Shown here: positions 5,470-13,550 of the stretch, in pieces
How positions within the stretch are numbered: the first letter of the stretch is position 1
Layout of the letters: each line of letters starts with the position of its first letter
Assembly: GCA_030623035.1 (NCBI GenBank)
Contig: JAUXFK010000032.1
Location: forward strand, 1-16,333
DNA: 16,333 bases
Direction: 5' to 3'
Source: Deltaproteobacteria bacterium
GTDB lineage: Bacteria > Desulfobacterota > UBA8473
Position numbers and translations under genes: made by a program
The notes under the pieces: generated by a model
The model's database searches: none
What the model was told of the DNA's origin: nothing
The model's input: only the letters and a program-made list of their open reading frames with translations

Positions 5470-7143
5470 TTATGACCCGGCAACAGCGGCTATCTGGGCG
5501 CTTATCTGCTCGTTGCTGAAATGGTTCATCTTTATCGCTCGATGATAACAGGTAGAACCACAGACCCCGCAGCCTTTACATGCTACGGAGATCATGTTCG
5601 CCTTCTTGCCCTTAGGGGTTTCTATTATCTCTATGGCCCCATACGGACACAAAGCAGCACACAGGCCACATCCCACACAGAGGTCCTCATCCGCAAGGGT
5701 CGAAACAATGGGATCGACCTCGACGAATCCCCTTGTCAGGTGGATAGATGCCCTTGCCACAGCGCCCATGGCCTGGGAAATGCTCTCCCTGACATCAGCA
5801 GGCCAGTGGGCACTCCCACACAAATATATACCATCAGTAGCAAAATCAATGGGCCTCAACTTCACATGAGCCTCAAGGAAAAAACCGCTCTCGTCAGTAG
5901 GAACCCTCAATAATCTGGAAAGAGCCGTTGCATCCTCTCTCGCAATCATAGGGGTGGATAAGACAAGAAGGTCATACCGTAGCTCTACTTCTCTTCCCAA
6001 TGCCTGGTGGTACACTTTAATGCTTCTATCTCCCATTGCGGGCGGTTTAGCCGTATCACAGTTGACAAACCTTACCCCTACTTCCTTTGCCTTTCGAAGG
6101 AGGGCTTCGCCCTCAACCCCATAACACTGGATATCTTCATACAAGATGAAGATATTCGTTCCGGAATTTGCTTCCTTGATAAGGGTCGCGTTTTTGATCG
6201 CAGTCATACAACATATCTTGGAGCAGTAATTCCGCTTTTCAATTCTCGCCCCGACACATTGTACCATCACGATACTGCCGACGCTAAGGTCTCCTCGTTT
6301 TAGCCTCTTCTCCAATTCCAACTGGGTTATAATGTTCTGCCCGTCATAATTGTAAAGTCCCCACGGTTCGAGGACGGAAGCGCCCGTTGCCACAACAATC
6401 ACACCGCAACTGATATCAAGACTCTTACCGTCGTCGACGTCTACACACACCTCATAGTTTCCCACATACCCCTTTACGCTCTTTATAACACTAGATGTAT
6501 GAATCTCGATGAGAGGGCTCGATGTCGCATCGCTGATCTTCTGCTCTATTACGTCAGAAGCCTTAATATTGTAAGGATAGAGCATGTAAAGGTCGTTGAG
6601 TCTTCCCCCGGGCTTTCTCTCTTTTTCTATAAGTACGACTTCAAATCCCCTTCGACTAAAGGAAACAGCCGCTGTCAGGCCGGCAACCCCTCCGCCGATG
6701 ACCAGTACTCTTGTATTGACGTTCGCAACAATGGACTCTTGAGCCTCAAGCAACGCTGCCTTGGCAACACCGATCCTCACCAGGTCTTTTGCCTTGTCCG
6801 TTGCCTTTTCTCTGTCCTGCATGTGAACCCAGCTACAATGTTCCCTTATATTCACCATCTCAAAATAAAATGGGTTAAGGTCTGCCTCTACGCACGCCGA
6901 CCTGAATGTAGGTTCATGGGTTCTCGGGGTACAAGATGCGACCACGACTCGCGTCAAATTATTCTCTTTGACCCCATTCTTGATTTCCGTTATACCGGTT
7001 TCAGAACAAGAATAGAGATTCTCTTTGGCAAATACCACGTTAGGTAATGTCCTTGCATACGTCACTACCTCTGGGACATCCAAAAAACCTGCGATATTCG
7101 AGCCACAATCACATACAAAGACGCCGATCCTCACCTCTTCCAA
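5470..7143 (-). CDS. HdrA-like flavoprotein lacking the internal ferredoxin insert
   Basis: This 557-residue HdrA-family protein has the N-terminal HdrA domain (VFVCDCGSNI at about 8-17, VVVASCTPRTHEPTF about 66-80, NIREHCSWVH about 98-107), an FAD Rossmann motif VLVIGGGVAGLTAA (about 146-159), the cluster-type segment QCVGAR...NYCSKICCM, and two C-terminal [4Fe-4S] sites (CVGCGLCAALCP and CKGCGVCGSTC, about 490-535). It lacks the CxxC motif after the FAD glycines and the inserted ferredoxin found in the full-length paralogue. The upstream Sec-HdrA has these and lacks this protein's N- and C-terminal parts, so the two may form a heterodimer as QmoA and QmoB do. I accept TTG at 7143 as start because AAGGAG sits 8 bases upstream within the end of the preceding gene, and the protein begins like its paralogue. 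A candidate terminator follows. Confidence 0.9.
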   Translation of the reverse strand: MEEVRIGVFVCDCGSNIAGFLDVPEVVTYARTLPNVVFAKENLYSCSETGITEIKNGVKENNLTRVVVASCTPRTHEPTFRSACVEADLNPFYFEMVNIREHCSWVHMQDREKATDKAKDLVRIGVAKAALLEAQESIVANVNTRVLVIGGGVAGLTAAVSFSRRGFEVVLIEKERKPGGRLNDLYMLYPYNIKASDVIEQKISDATSSPLIEIHTSSVIKSVKGYVGNYEVCVDVDDGKSLDISCGVIVVATGASVLEPWGLYNYDGQNIITQLELEKRLKRGDLSVGSIVMVQCVGARIEKRNYCSKICCMTAIKNATLIKEANSGTNIFILYEDIQCYGVEGEALLRKAKEVGVRFVNCDTAKPPAMGDRSIKVYHQALGREVELRYDLLVLSTPMIAREDATALSRLLRVPTDESGFFLEAHVKLRPIDFATDGIYLCGSAHWPADVRESISQAMGAVARASIHLTRGFVEVDPIVSTLADEDLCVGCGLCAALCPYGAIEIIETPKGKKANMISVACKGCGVCGSTCYHRAIKMNHFSNEQISAQIAAVAGS

Positions 7144-7145
7144 AT

Positions 7146-8465
7146 CTAATACTCCTTCACATTAGCAGCCTGCATTATCTCCGCCGCAAATGCCGCCGCA
7201 CCGCTAGCCTGTGTCACTGACTCAGGGATATCAATAGGCCCCTGGCAGGCCCCACAAAGAAATATCCCCGGCACTGAAGTCGATAACGGGTGAATCATTT
7301 CTGATCTGATAAAACCATGTTCATCGAGATCGACACCCAGGACCGTAGTTAACTCTTTGCCCCCCTCACTCGGAACGGAGGCCGTAGCTAAAACAGCCAT
7401 ATCCAGTGTTAGATGCTTTACCTTGCCTTCCTTGATATCCTCATACCAGACGATTGGATTTTCCTCTTCATCCTGGGTTATTTCTCCAACCCTTGCCTTG
7501 ATATATTTGATGCCGTACTGGTTTTCACCCCGTTTCCTATACTCGTGGAAACCCTTACCCATAGCCCTCAGGTCATTATAGAATATATAAACCTCGGATT
7601 CCGCATCGTGCTCCCGGGTCAGGATCGCCTCTTTTATTGAGTGCATACAGCAAAACCCGGAACAGTAGTCACGGTTTCTCAGATCCCTGCTGCCCACGCA
7701 CTGGATAAACCCTACCCTCTTTGCCAACCTCCCATCAGACGGTCTTTCAAGATGCCCACCTGTGGGACCGCTGGCGCTCATGAGTCTCTCGCACTCCAGG
7801 CTAACCACAACGTTCTTAATCCTGCCGTACCCATAATTGCTTAAACCCGAAGGGTCAAATAGGTCATATCCCGTGGCCAGAATGATTGCCCCTGCATCGA
7901 TTTCTACAAGCTCATCTTCCTGGTTAAAATTCACCGCATCTGCAGGACAAACCTTTTCACATAAACCACAGGGCTTTTTCTTCTTTCCCGCCCCCTTCTT
8001 AATCCGTATGCAGTTTTCTTTGTCTATGGTATAAACGGATGGAATACCCTGAGCGAAGTGTTTGTATATCGCCTTTCTCAAATTGAGCCCCATATTGAAC
8101 CGATCAGGTACCTTGACAGGGCATTTCTCGGCACACTGACCACACGCAATACACTTGTCCTCATCGACCAGTCTGGCCTTTTTTCTTACCTTAACCTTGA
8201 ATTCTCCTACCCCGCCACTTAACCCTTCAACTTCGCTGTAGGCTAGGAGTTCTATATTCGGATGTCTGCCTGCATCCAGCAGTTTCGGAGAAATTATTCA
8301 GATTGCGCAGTCGTTTGTGGGGAAGGTCTTGTCGAGTTGCGCCATCTTTCCACCTATACTCGGCTCTCTCTCCACCAGAAGGACGTGGAACCCTGCATCC
8401 GCCAGATCCAGCGAAGCCTGGATACCTGCGACCCCTCCCCCAATCACGAGAACATCTTTAGCCAT
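7146..8465 (-). CDS. hdrA: Short HdrA flavoprotein, predicted selenoprotein (Sec56)
   Basis: HdrA is the FAD-containing, electron-bifurcating core of heterodisulfide-reductase complexes. From ATG at 8465 the frame gives 439 residues if TGA at 8298-8300 is read as selenocysteine. Residues 4-20 hold the FAD motif DVLVIGGGVAGIQASLD. GGKMAQLDKTFPTNDC (38-53) is followed by AI-Sec56-IISPK, which aligns to TFPTLDCSACIMTPK of the paralogue at 10209-12182, so Sec56 replaces the second Cys of CxxC. Two ferredoxin sites follow (CIACGQCAEKCP, 105-116, and a KPCGLCEKVCP stretch), then QCVGSRD...DYCSGFCCM and the FAD motif GIFLCGACQGPIDIPESVTQA. It lacks the N-terminal HdrA domain and the C-terminal ferredoxin. 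A start at 8093 would delete the FAD site. The high conservation after the TGA argues against a pseudogene. HdrA selenoproteins are known in methanogens and some Deltaproteobacteria. Confidence 0.88.
8260..8300 (-). promoter_or_regulatory. Sec UGA codon and candidate bacterial SECIS hairpin in hdrA
   Basis: UGA is at 8300-8298. Downstream, GGAUG (8277-8273) pairs perfectly with CAUCC (8264-8260) around an 8-base loop CAGGCAGA, putting the GG 27-28 nt after the UGA. An alternative smaller hairpin, CUGC-UGGAU-GCAG, uses overlapping bases. Either has the G-containing loop and spacing expected of a bacterial SECIS, but this one looks weaker than the hairpin in the Sec-type mvhD. Confidence 0.6.
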
Positions 8466-8629
8466 GTAGATATCTCCAATTGAACCAATATACTATTTTC
8501 TAAGTGAACTAAAGTGCCTAAAATTAAAATTATCTCGTAACCGTTCATAGTGGTGTGTGGGCAAAGATCATTTTCTTTATTGTTAATAACTTTAGCTCAC
8601 TTTAGGCACTCCTCATGAGTAATATTCTA
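8466..8629. repeat. Intergenic stretch with short AGTGnnCTAA-type repeats
   Basis: The 164-base gap between the second HdrD-like gene and the Sec-type hdrA carries AGTGAACTAAAGTGCCTAAA at 8503-8522 on the plus strand. On the minus strand, 8610-8591, the related units AGTGCCTAAA and AGTGAGCTAAA follow in the opposite order. AGTGCCTAAA (8513-8522) and TTTAGGCACT (8601-8610) are a perfect inverted pair about 78 bases apart. The rest is AT-rich and no gene is visible. The units could be dispersed intergenic repeats or protein-binding sites. Confidence 0.6.
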
Positions 8630-9781
8630 TTAAGCCAAGCTTTCTGCAACCAGATCCGTGATGTCCTTTATACGGATTTTAAGATCTGCATTATACTTGG
8701 CGCAATTCAGATGGATCTCGCATTTAGGACAGGCCGTTATAAGCGCATCCGCCCCGGTTTCCTCTGCTTCTTTGAGCCTTTCTGTCTGAATTTTTTTGGA
8801 GCAACCGGAACAATTGACCCAGCCACTGGTACCGCAGCACACGGCATCAACCCTGTTTCTCTCCATCTCTACGAGTTCTATGCCGGGGATACTCGAGATT
8901 ATTTCCCTGGGCTCTTCGTATATTTCAGCGATCCTCCCTAAGGAACACGGATCATGAAAGGTGACTTTTTTGTAATCTACAGAAGCATTCTCCAAAAACT
9001 TCAGCTTGCCTTCCCTCAACTCATCTGCAAGGATTTGACACAACTGAATCACCTCAATGTCCTGTTCTCCCAAAAAACGGGGGTAATCCCTTTTAAGTGT
9101 TACATATCCTTCCGGGCAAACACAGATCACCTTCTTTGCCCCACTTTCCTTTATGGTCTTCAGGTTGAGCTCTGCCAACCTCTTAAACCCTTCTAAATCC
9201 CCATTCCATAAGAGGTCATGTCCGCAACACCTTTCATTATTACTAACAACCGGCTTTATCCCTATTTTATTGAGTATCCGAACAGTATTCCTCGCCCTTT
9301 CGATGGAGCGTATCCCAACATCACAAAGCCCTCCCTCGCCGAATACAAGATCAAAGTAAGGTAGGCACCCGACAAAATAGAAATATTCACCCGCATCCGC
9401 AACCTCAAGATCATCCGTAATCCAAAAATTTCTGTCCTGTTTGAGATTCAAAGACTGGAGTTCCATTATGGTATTCAATATTCCGTCATGGGCAAGAAGG
9501 CCTTCTTTCCCTTTTGAAAGGGCCTCCATCCTCATCTCTCTAACGAAATTAAGATAATCCACACCTGAAGGGCAGCGACTGGCGCATCTCCCACATATCA
9601 AACAGGACCAGAGGTCTTTATCACTTATGATCTCGTCCCCGAACCCAAAAAGCGCCTTTTCTACCAGCAGCCTGGGGGAAAATGAGGGTATGACCCTGGC
9701 AACCGGGCAACTCGATGTACATACGCCGCATCCCAGACAGTAATACGCCTTTGTGTCCTTTATAATCTCTTCTAAGCTCAT
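8630..9781 (-). CDS. HdrD-like iron-sulfur protein (HdrC-HdrB fusion), second copy
   Basis: This 383-residue protein joins an HdrC-type ferredoxin domain to an HdrB-type catalytic domain. Two [4Fe-4S] sites are at Cys15, 18, 21, 25 and Cys60, 63, 66, 70. The CCG domains follow: first Cys139, Cys185-Cys186 and Cys220/Cys222; second Cys279, Cys315-Cys316 and CPKC at 351-354. CCG domains bind the unusual clusters that reduce disulfides in HdrB/HdrD. The second motif is canonical. The first ends in CVCPEG rather than CxxC. Additional Cys324 and Cys327 lie after the second CC pair. The ATG overlaps the TGA of the MvhD gene (ATGA), so the pair is translationally coupled. No membrane segment is seen, so it is probably cytoplasmic. 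The natural substrate (a disulfide, or simply electron relay as in BamD or QmoC-like proteins) is unknown. Confidence 0.9.
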   Translation of the reverse strand: MSLEEIIKDTKAYYCLGCGVCTSSCPVARVIPSFSPRLLVEKALFGFGDEIISDKDLWSCLICGRCASRCPSGVDYLNFVREMRMEALSKGKEGLLAHDGILNTIMELQSLNLKQDRNFWITDDLEVADAGEYFYFVGCLPYFDLVFGEGGLCDVGIRSIERARNTVRILNKIGIKPVVSNNERCCGHDLLWNGDLEGFKRLAELNLKTIKESGAKKVICVCPEGYVTLKRDYPRFLGEQDIEVIQLCQILADELREGKLKFLENASVDYKKVTFHDPCSLGRIAEIYEEPREIISSIPGIELVEMERNRVDAVCCGTSGWVNCSGCSKKIQTERLKEAEETGADALITACPKCEIHLNCAKYNADLKIRIKDITDLVAESLA

Positions 9782-10197
9782 CCTTGCGATTTCCCCGAGA
9801 GAGGCCCCAACTCCCTGACTTGCTCCGTAAATTCCGTTACCACATCCGCAAACCTGCCCCCTTCAGAAGCCGACACCCACTCCAGACGAAGCCGCTCTTT
9901 TCCAATGCCCAGGATTCCTACTAACCTCTTCACAACATCCATGATCTTTTCACACTTTAGGTTGCCCGCTATGTAGTGACAATCCCCGGGATGGCACCCA
10001 GCCACCAAAACACCGTCAGCTCCATTCTGAAAGGACTTTAATATGAAGGCCGGGGTGACTCTCCCCGTGCACATTACCCGGATTATCTTTATGTTTGGCG
10101 GATACTTGATCCTCGACGTGCCAGCAAGGTCAGCCCCTGCATAGGAACACCAATTACACGCAAAACCCACTATATTTGGTTCGAATCCTTTATTCAC
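9778..10197 (-). CDS. mvhD: MvhD-like [2Fe-2S] electron-transfer subunit (Cys form)
   Basis: The 139-residue protein matches the whole MvhD/FrhD-delta family: NIVGFACNWCSYAGADLAG with Cys14 and Cys17, VMCTGRV with Cys43, GCHPGDCHY with Cys68 and Cys73, and the closing SASEGGRFADVVTEFTEQ region. In methanogens MvhD connects hydrogenase or formate dehydrogenase to HdrA through a [2Fe-2S] cluster. No hydrogenase is visible here, so its donor is unknown. I use the GTG at 10197 as start: AAGGA lies 8 bases upstream and the protein then aligns residue by residue with the Sec-type copy at 4487-5260. It begins 11 bases after the HdrA stop and its own stop overlaps the next gene, which makes HdrA, MvhD and the HdrD-like protein a tight unit. 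Confidence 0.93.
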   Translation of the reverse strand: MNKGFEPNIVGFACNWCSYAGADLAGTSRIKYPPNIKIIRVMCTGRVTPAFILKSFQNGADGVLVAGCHPGDCHYIAGNLKCEKIMDVVKRLVGILGIGKERLRLEWVSASEGGRFADVVTEFTEQVRELGPLSGKSQG

Positions 10198-10208
10198 TTG
10201 AAAGGTCC

Positions 10209-12182
10209 TTATATCACAGCCTCTATCTGAGAAAAGATCTGCTCGTTCTTGAAATGCTTCATAGATATAGCCCTACAAGGGCAGGCAACAGCACAGGCGC
10301 CACAGCCTTTGCACAGAGAATCATTCACTTCTGAAACCAAAATACCCGGCTCAGCCTCTTGCAACTCAGGGGCGCCGTATTCGCAAGCCTCCACACATCT
10401 ACCACAGCCGCGGCAAATAAATGGATCCACGGAAGCGATGATTGCCTCCACCTTTACCTTTCCCTGGGACATCTTTGTCATCGCAGAGGATGCCGCGCCC
10501 TTTGCCTGGGCAACAGTGTCCGGGATATCCTTTGGACCCTGGCAGCATCCCGCAATATAGATTCCATCGGATGCGGTATCAACCGGACGGAGCTTCGGAT
10601 GGGCCTCAAGCAGGAAGCCGTCCGGGGATTGGGATATCTTCAGCAGGTTCATGAGTTCTCTTACGTCTGCCCTGGGAACAATACCGGTGGCCAGCACCAC
10701 TAGATCGGCTTCCACATCAATCGGTTCCCCAAGAAGGGTATCTTCCGCCATTACCAACAACCGATCACCCTTTTTGATGATTTCAGAGACGTTTCCCCGT
10801 ATATATCTCACACCTTCCTCTCTGACCCTGTCGTAGAACTCCTCAAAACCCTTGCCAAACGCCCTTATGTCTATGTAAAATATCGTCAACCTTGCGTCAG
10901 GCAGCTTTTCATGTATGAGGTACGCCTGTTTTGCGGTATACATGCAGCAGACCCTTGAACAATACTCATTCCCTACGCTCTTGTCCCTTGAGCCCACGCA
11001 CTGGACAAAGACAACATCTTTAGGGTCTTTCCCGCCTATAGCGATCTTCCCCTGTGTCGGTCCACTGGAGGATACGAGCCTTTCAAACTCCAGCCCGGAC
11101 AGAACATTATCGTAAAGACCGTAACCGTATTCGGGTTTTTCAGTGGCATCAAAAAGGTCAAAGCCCGTTGCCACCACTATGGTTCCGATATCGAGTTCTA
11201 CGATCTCCTCCTTCTGTTCAAACTCGACGGCATCGGCCGTACAGGCATCCTTGCATGCCGGCGATTTCCCACACTTCCCCTTTGTGAGGAACAAACAATG
11301 CTCGGCATCTATGGTGTATTTGGACGGAACAGCGTATGGAAAGGGTATATAAGAAGCCGATCTCTTTCCCATACCCACATCGAATTCGGAAGTTATCCTG
11401 CCTTTCAGCCTGCATGCCTCTGCACACAACCCGCAGCCGGTACATCTGTCCATGTTGATATATCTCGGTTTTTTCTTCACTTTCACATTGAAATTGCCTA
11501 TATATCCCCCTACCTCAATCACCTTCGAATATGTCAAGAGTTCGATATTAGGATGTCGCTCTACCTCAACCATCTTTGGTGTCATGATGCAGGCTGAACA
11601 ATCAAGCGTGGGGAAGGTCTTGTCCAGTTGGGCCATATGTCCGCCTATGGAAGGCTCTCTTTCCACAAGGTACACCTGAAATCCCGCATCAGCGATATCC
11701 AGCGAGGCCTGAATGCCGGCTATGCCTGCGCCGATCACCAAGGCCCGGGGCGCAATCTCCACCTCTTTCTCCTCCAGGGGTTCAAGGAGCGACGCCTTTG
11801 CCACCGCTGAGCAAACGAGTTTTACCGCCTTATCGGTAGCATCGGCCTTGTCTTCGTGAACCCAGGAACATTGTTCCCTTATATTCGCTATCTCAACACA
11901 ATATGGATTGAGTCCGGCCTGCTGAATGGTCTTTCTAAAGGTCGGTTCATGCATCCTGGGAGAACAAGCTGCTACAACCACCCTGTTGAGCCCTCTCTCT
12001 TCGATATCCTTTCTAATCAGTGCCTGTCCAGGATCGGAACACATGTATTTGAAATCTCTGCTGATGCTGACGTTGGGCAGTTCAGACACAGAGTCCCTTA
12101 CTTGCTCCACATCAACAGTGGAACCGATATTTATGCCGCAATGGCAAACATATACCCCGATCTTTATCTCTTCTGATTCCAT
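10209..12182 (-). CDS. hdrA: Full-length HdrA flavoprotein (Cys form)
   Basis: The 657-residue product has the full HdrA layout. The N-terminal domain carries YVCHCGINIG (about 11-20), VVVAACSPRMHEPTF (about 68-82) and IREQCSWVHE (about 101-110). The FAD site is ALVIGAGIAGIQASLD (147-162). The CxxC motif LDCSACIMTPK has Cys195 and Cys198. The inserted ferredoxin has CTGCGLCAEAC at about 247-257 and further Cys at about 296, 304, 310 and 314. Then come QCVGSRD...NEYCSRVCCM, the FAD motif GIYIAGCCQGPKDIPDTVAQA, and two C-terminal [4Fe-4S] sites (CRGCGRCVEACE and CKGCGACAVACP). HdrA splits electron pairs at its FAD between high- and low-potential acceptors such as ferredoxin. It lies between an HdrD-like gene and mvhD, the usual company of a soluble Hdr complex. 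Its start ATG has a modest GGAAG site upstream. Confidence 0.95.
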   Translation of the reverse strand: MESEEIKIGVYVCHCGINIGSTVDVEQVRDSVSELPNVSISRDFKYMCSDPGQALIRKDIEERGLNRVVVAACSPRMHEPTFRKTIQQAGLNPYCVEIANIREQCSWVHEDKADATDKAVKLVCSAVAKASLLEPLEEKEVEIAPRALVIGAGIAGIQASLDIADAGFQVYLVEREPSIGGHMAQLDKTFPTLDCSACIMTPKMVEVERHPNIELLTYSKVIEVGGYIGNFNVKVKKKPRYINMDRCTGCGLCAEACRLKGRITSEFDVGMGKRSASYIPFPYAVPSKYTIDAEHCLFLTKGKCGKSPACKDACTADAVEFEQKEEIVELDIGTIVVATGFDLFDATEKPEYGYGLYDNVLSGLEFERLVSSSGPTQGKIAIGGKDPKDVVFVQCVGSRDKSVGNEYCSRVCCMYTAKQAYLIHEKLPDARLTIFYIDIRAFGKGFEEFYDRVREEGVRYIRGNVSEIIKKGDRLLVMAEDTLLGEPIDVEADLVVLATGIVPRADVRELMNLLKISQSPDGFLLEAHPKLRPVDTASDGIYIAGCCQGPKDIPDTVAQAKGAASSAMTKMSQGKVKVEAIIASVDPFICRGCGRCVEACEYGAPELQEAEPGILVSEVNDSLCKGCGACAVACPCRAISMKHFKNEQIFSQIEAVI

Positions 12183-12266
12183 TTTTTACAACTTCCCAAA
12201 GCGGATTCTCAAAGGGTATCTCTCTTACGTTTCAGGGTAGCCCTATCTTTTAGCCTCTAGGGCGCC

Positions 12267-13394
12267 TTACAATGCCTTTATAACCAATTCTGCGATGTCC
12301 AGCACTTCGATGGACTCTTCCAATTCCTCGGTCTTCACTACATCTTCAAGGGTCAGAAGACAGAAGGGGCATGCTGTGGCCAATATCTGCGCCTGCACAC
12401 ACATAGCCTCTCCCACCCTTATCTTTGCAAGCCTGTCCTCTGAATCCTCGGATTCTATCCACATCCTTCCCCCGCCACCCTCGCAACAAAGGCTTCTTTC
12501 TCTTGCCCTATCCATCTCTACGAGTTTTACTCCGGGGATGCTCGCAAGTATCTTCCGGGGAGGATCAAATATCTTATTCTGCTTTCCCAGAAAACAAGGG
12601 TCATGATACGTAACTGTCTTATTTATCTCGCGGGAAAAGGCAAGTCGCCCTTCTTCTATCAGGCCGGCAATCAACTCTGTATAATGCTGAACCTCGAAGT
12701 CAGCCCCTTCATATTCATTTTTAAAGGTATTGAAGCAGTGGGGAGAGGTGGTTACCACCTTGCGGATATTGTATTTTTTAAATGTCTCAATGTTCTCTTT
12801 TGCCAGGTACTCGAAGGTCCAGGGATCGCCCATCCTTCTTATCTCACTACCACAACACCCTTCCTCGTTTCCCAGTATCCCAAAATCCACCCCTGCTTTA
12901 TTCATTATCCCTACGATCGCCCTGGCCACCTTCTGAAGTCTGGCATCATAAGCCGGCGTACAGCCCACAAAATAAAGGATATCCGCCCCTTCGGAAATAT
13001 TCTTGATCTCGAGCCCCTCTGCCCATTTCGATCTTTCCTCAGCGCCGATCTTCCACGGGTTCTTGTGGATCGATACGCTTTTCAACGCATCTCTTATGGG
13101 CGGCGGTATCCTGCCATCCTCCACCATAAGTTGTCGCAGCCCTGTGACAAACCCTACAGTGTCTACTCCTTTCGGACACTTGTTCAAACATGCCGAGCAT
13201 GTCGTACAATCCCAGATACCCACTTTCTCAAAGACAACCTTTGCCATGTCTTTATCAAAGGCATCATAGATAAACTTCCTGATATTAAAATGGGATTTCC
13301 TGAACATCGGGCATCCTCCGGAGCACTTACCACACTGGATGCACCGAAAGACGTGGTACTTTTCAGCAATACTCTCTAACTCGTTATCCGTCAA
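12267..13394 (-). CDS. HdrD-like iron-sulfur protein (HdrC-HdrB fusion), first copy
   Basis: The 375-residue protein holds two [4Fe-4S] ferredoxin sites (Cys18, 21, 24, 28 and Cys63, 66, 69, 73), then two CCG domains. The first has Cys145, Cys180-Cys181 and SPHC ending at Cys220, so the first Cys of its CxxC is Ser217. The second is canonical: Cys267, Cys303-Cys304 and CPFC at 342-345. By analogy it is the disulfide-reducing or electron-relaying partner of the HdrA that follows 84 bases later. I accept the TTG at 13394 because GAGAGGG lies about 7 bases upstream, the ferredoxin Cys begin at residue 18, and no ATG lies near. The 156-base gap separating it from nuoD contains no promoter I can defend, so co-transcription with nuoABCD is possible. 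There is no membrane segment. Confidence 0.9.
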   Translation of the reverse strand: MTDNELESIAEKYHVFRCIQCGKCSGGCPMFRKSHFNIRKFIYDAFDKDMAKVVFEKVGIWDCTTCSACLNKCPKGVDTVGFVTGLRQLMVEDGRIPPPIRDALKSVSIHKNPWKIGAEERSKWAEGLEIKNISEGADILYFVGCTPAYDARLQKVARAIVGIMNKAGVDFGILGNEEGCCGSEIRRMGDPWTFEYLAKENIETFKKYNIRKVVTTSPHCFNTFKNEYEGADFEVQHYTELIAGLIEEGRLAFSREINKTVTYHDPCFLGKQNKIFDPPRKILASIPGVKLVEMDRARERSLCCEGGGGRMWIESEDSEDRLAKIRVGEAMCVQAQILATACPFCLLTLEDVVKTEELEESIEVLDIAELVIKAL

Positions 13395-13550
13395 CAGTTA
13401 CCCTCTCAGACTTACAGGTCTTTTCGCATTTAGCGCTTAACCACAGATGAAATTATGGCGCAAGATAGCATTCAAAAAGGCAAAATAACCGGCAGGAAGG
13501 GGTTTTCCCGTCATCGCCCTTACTCTATGGAGGCAGCATCCAAATATCAC

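Noticed and set aside
12239..12264. Small inverted repeat GCCCTA/TAGGGC before the full-length hdrA
   Set aside because: Only six base pairs with a 12-base or longer loop and no T-run. Too weak to call a terminator.
12603..13379. Plus-strand open frame of 258 codons
   Set aside because: It is antisense to the HdrD-like gene, whose cluster cysteines are intact on the minus strand. The plus-strand product resembles nothing I know.
13395..13550. Possible promoter between nuoD and the first HdrD-like gene
   Set aside because: I found TAAT-like boxes, but none with a credible -35 at 16-18 bases.
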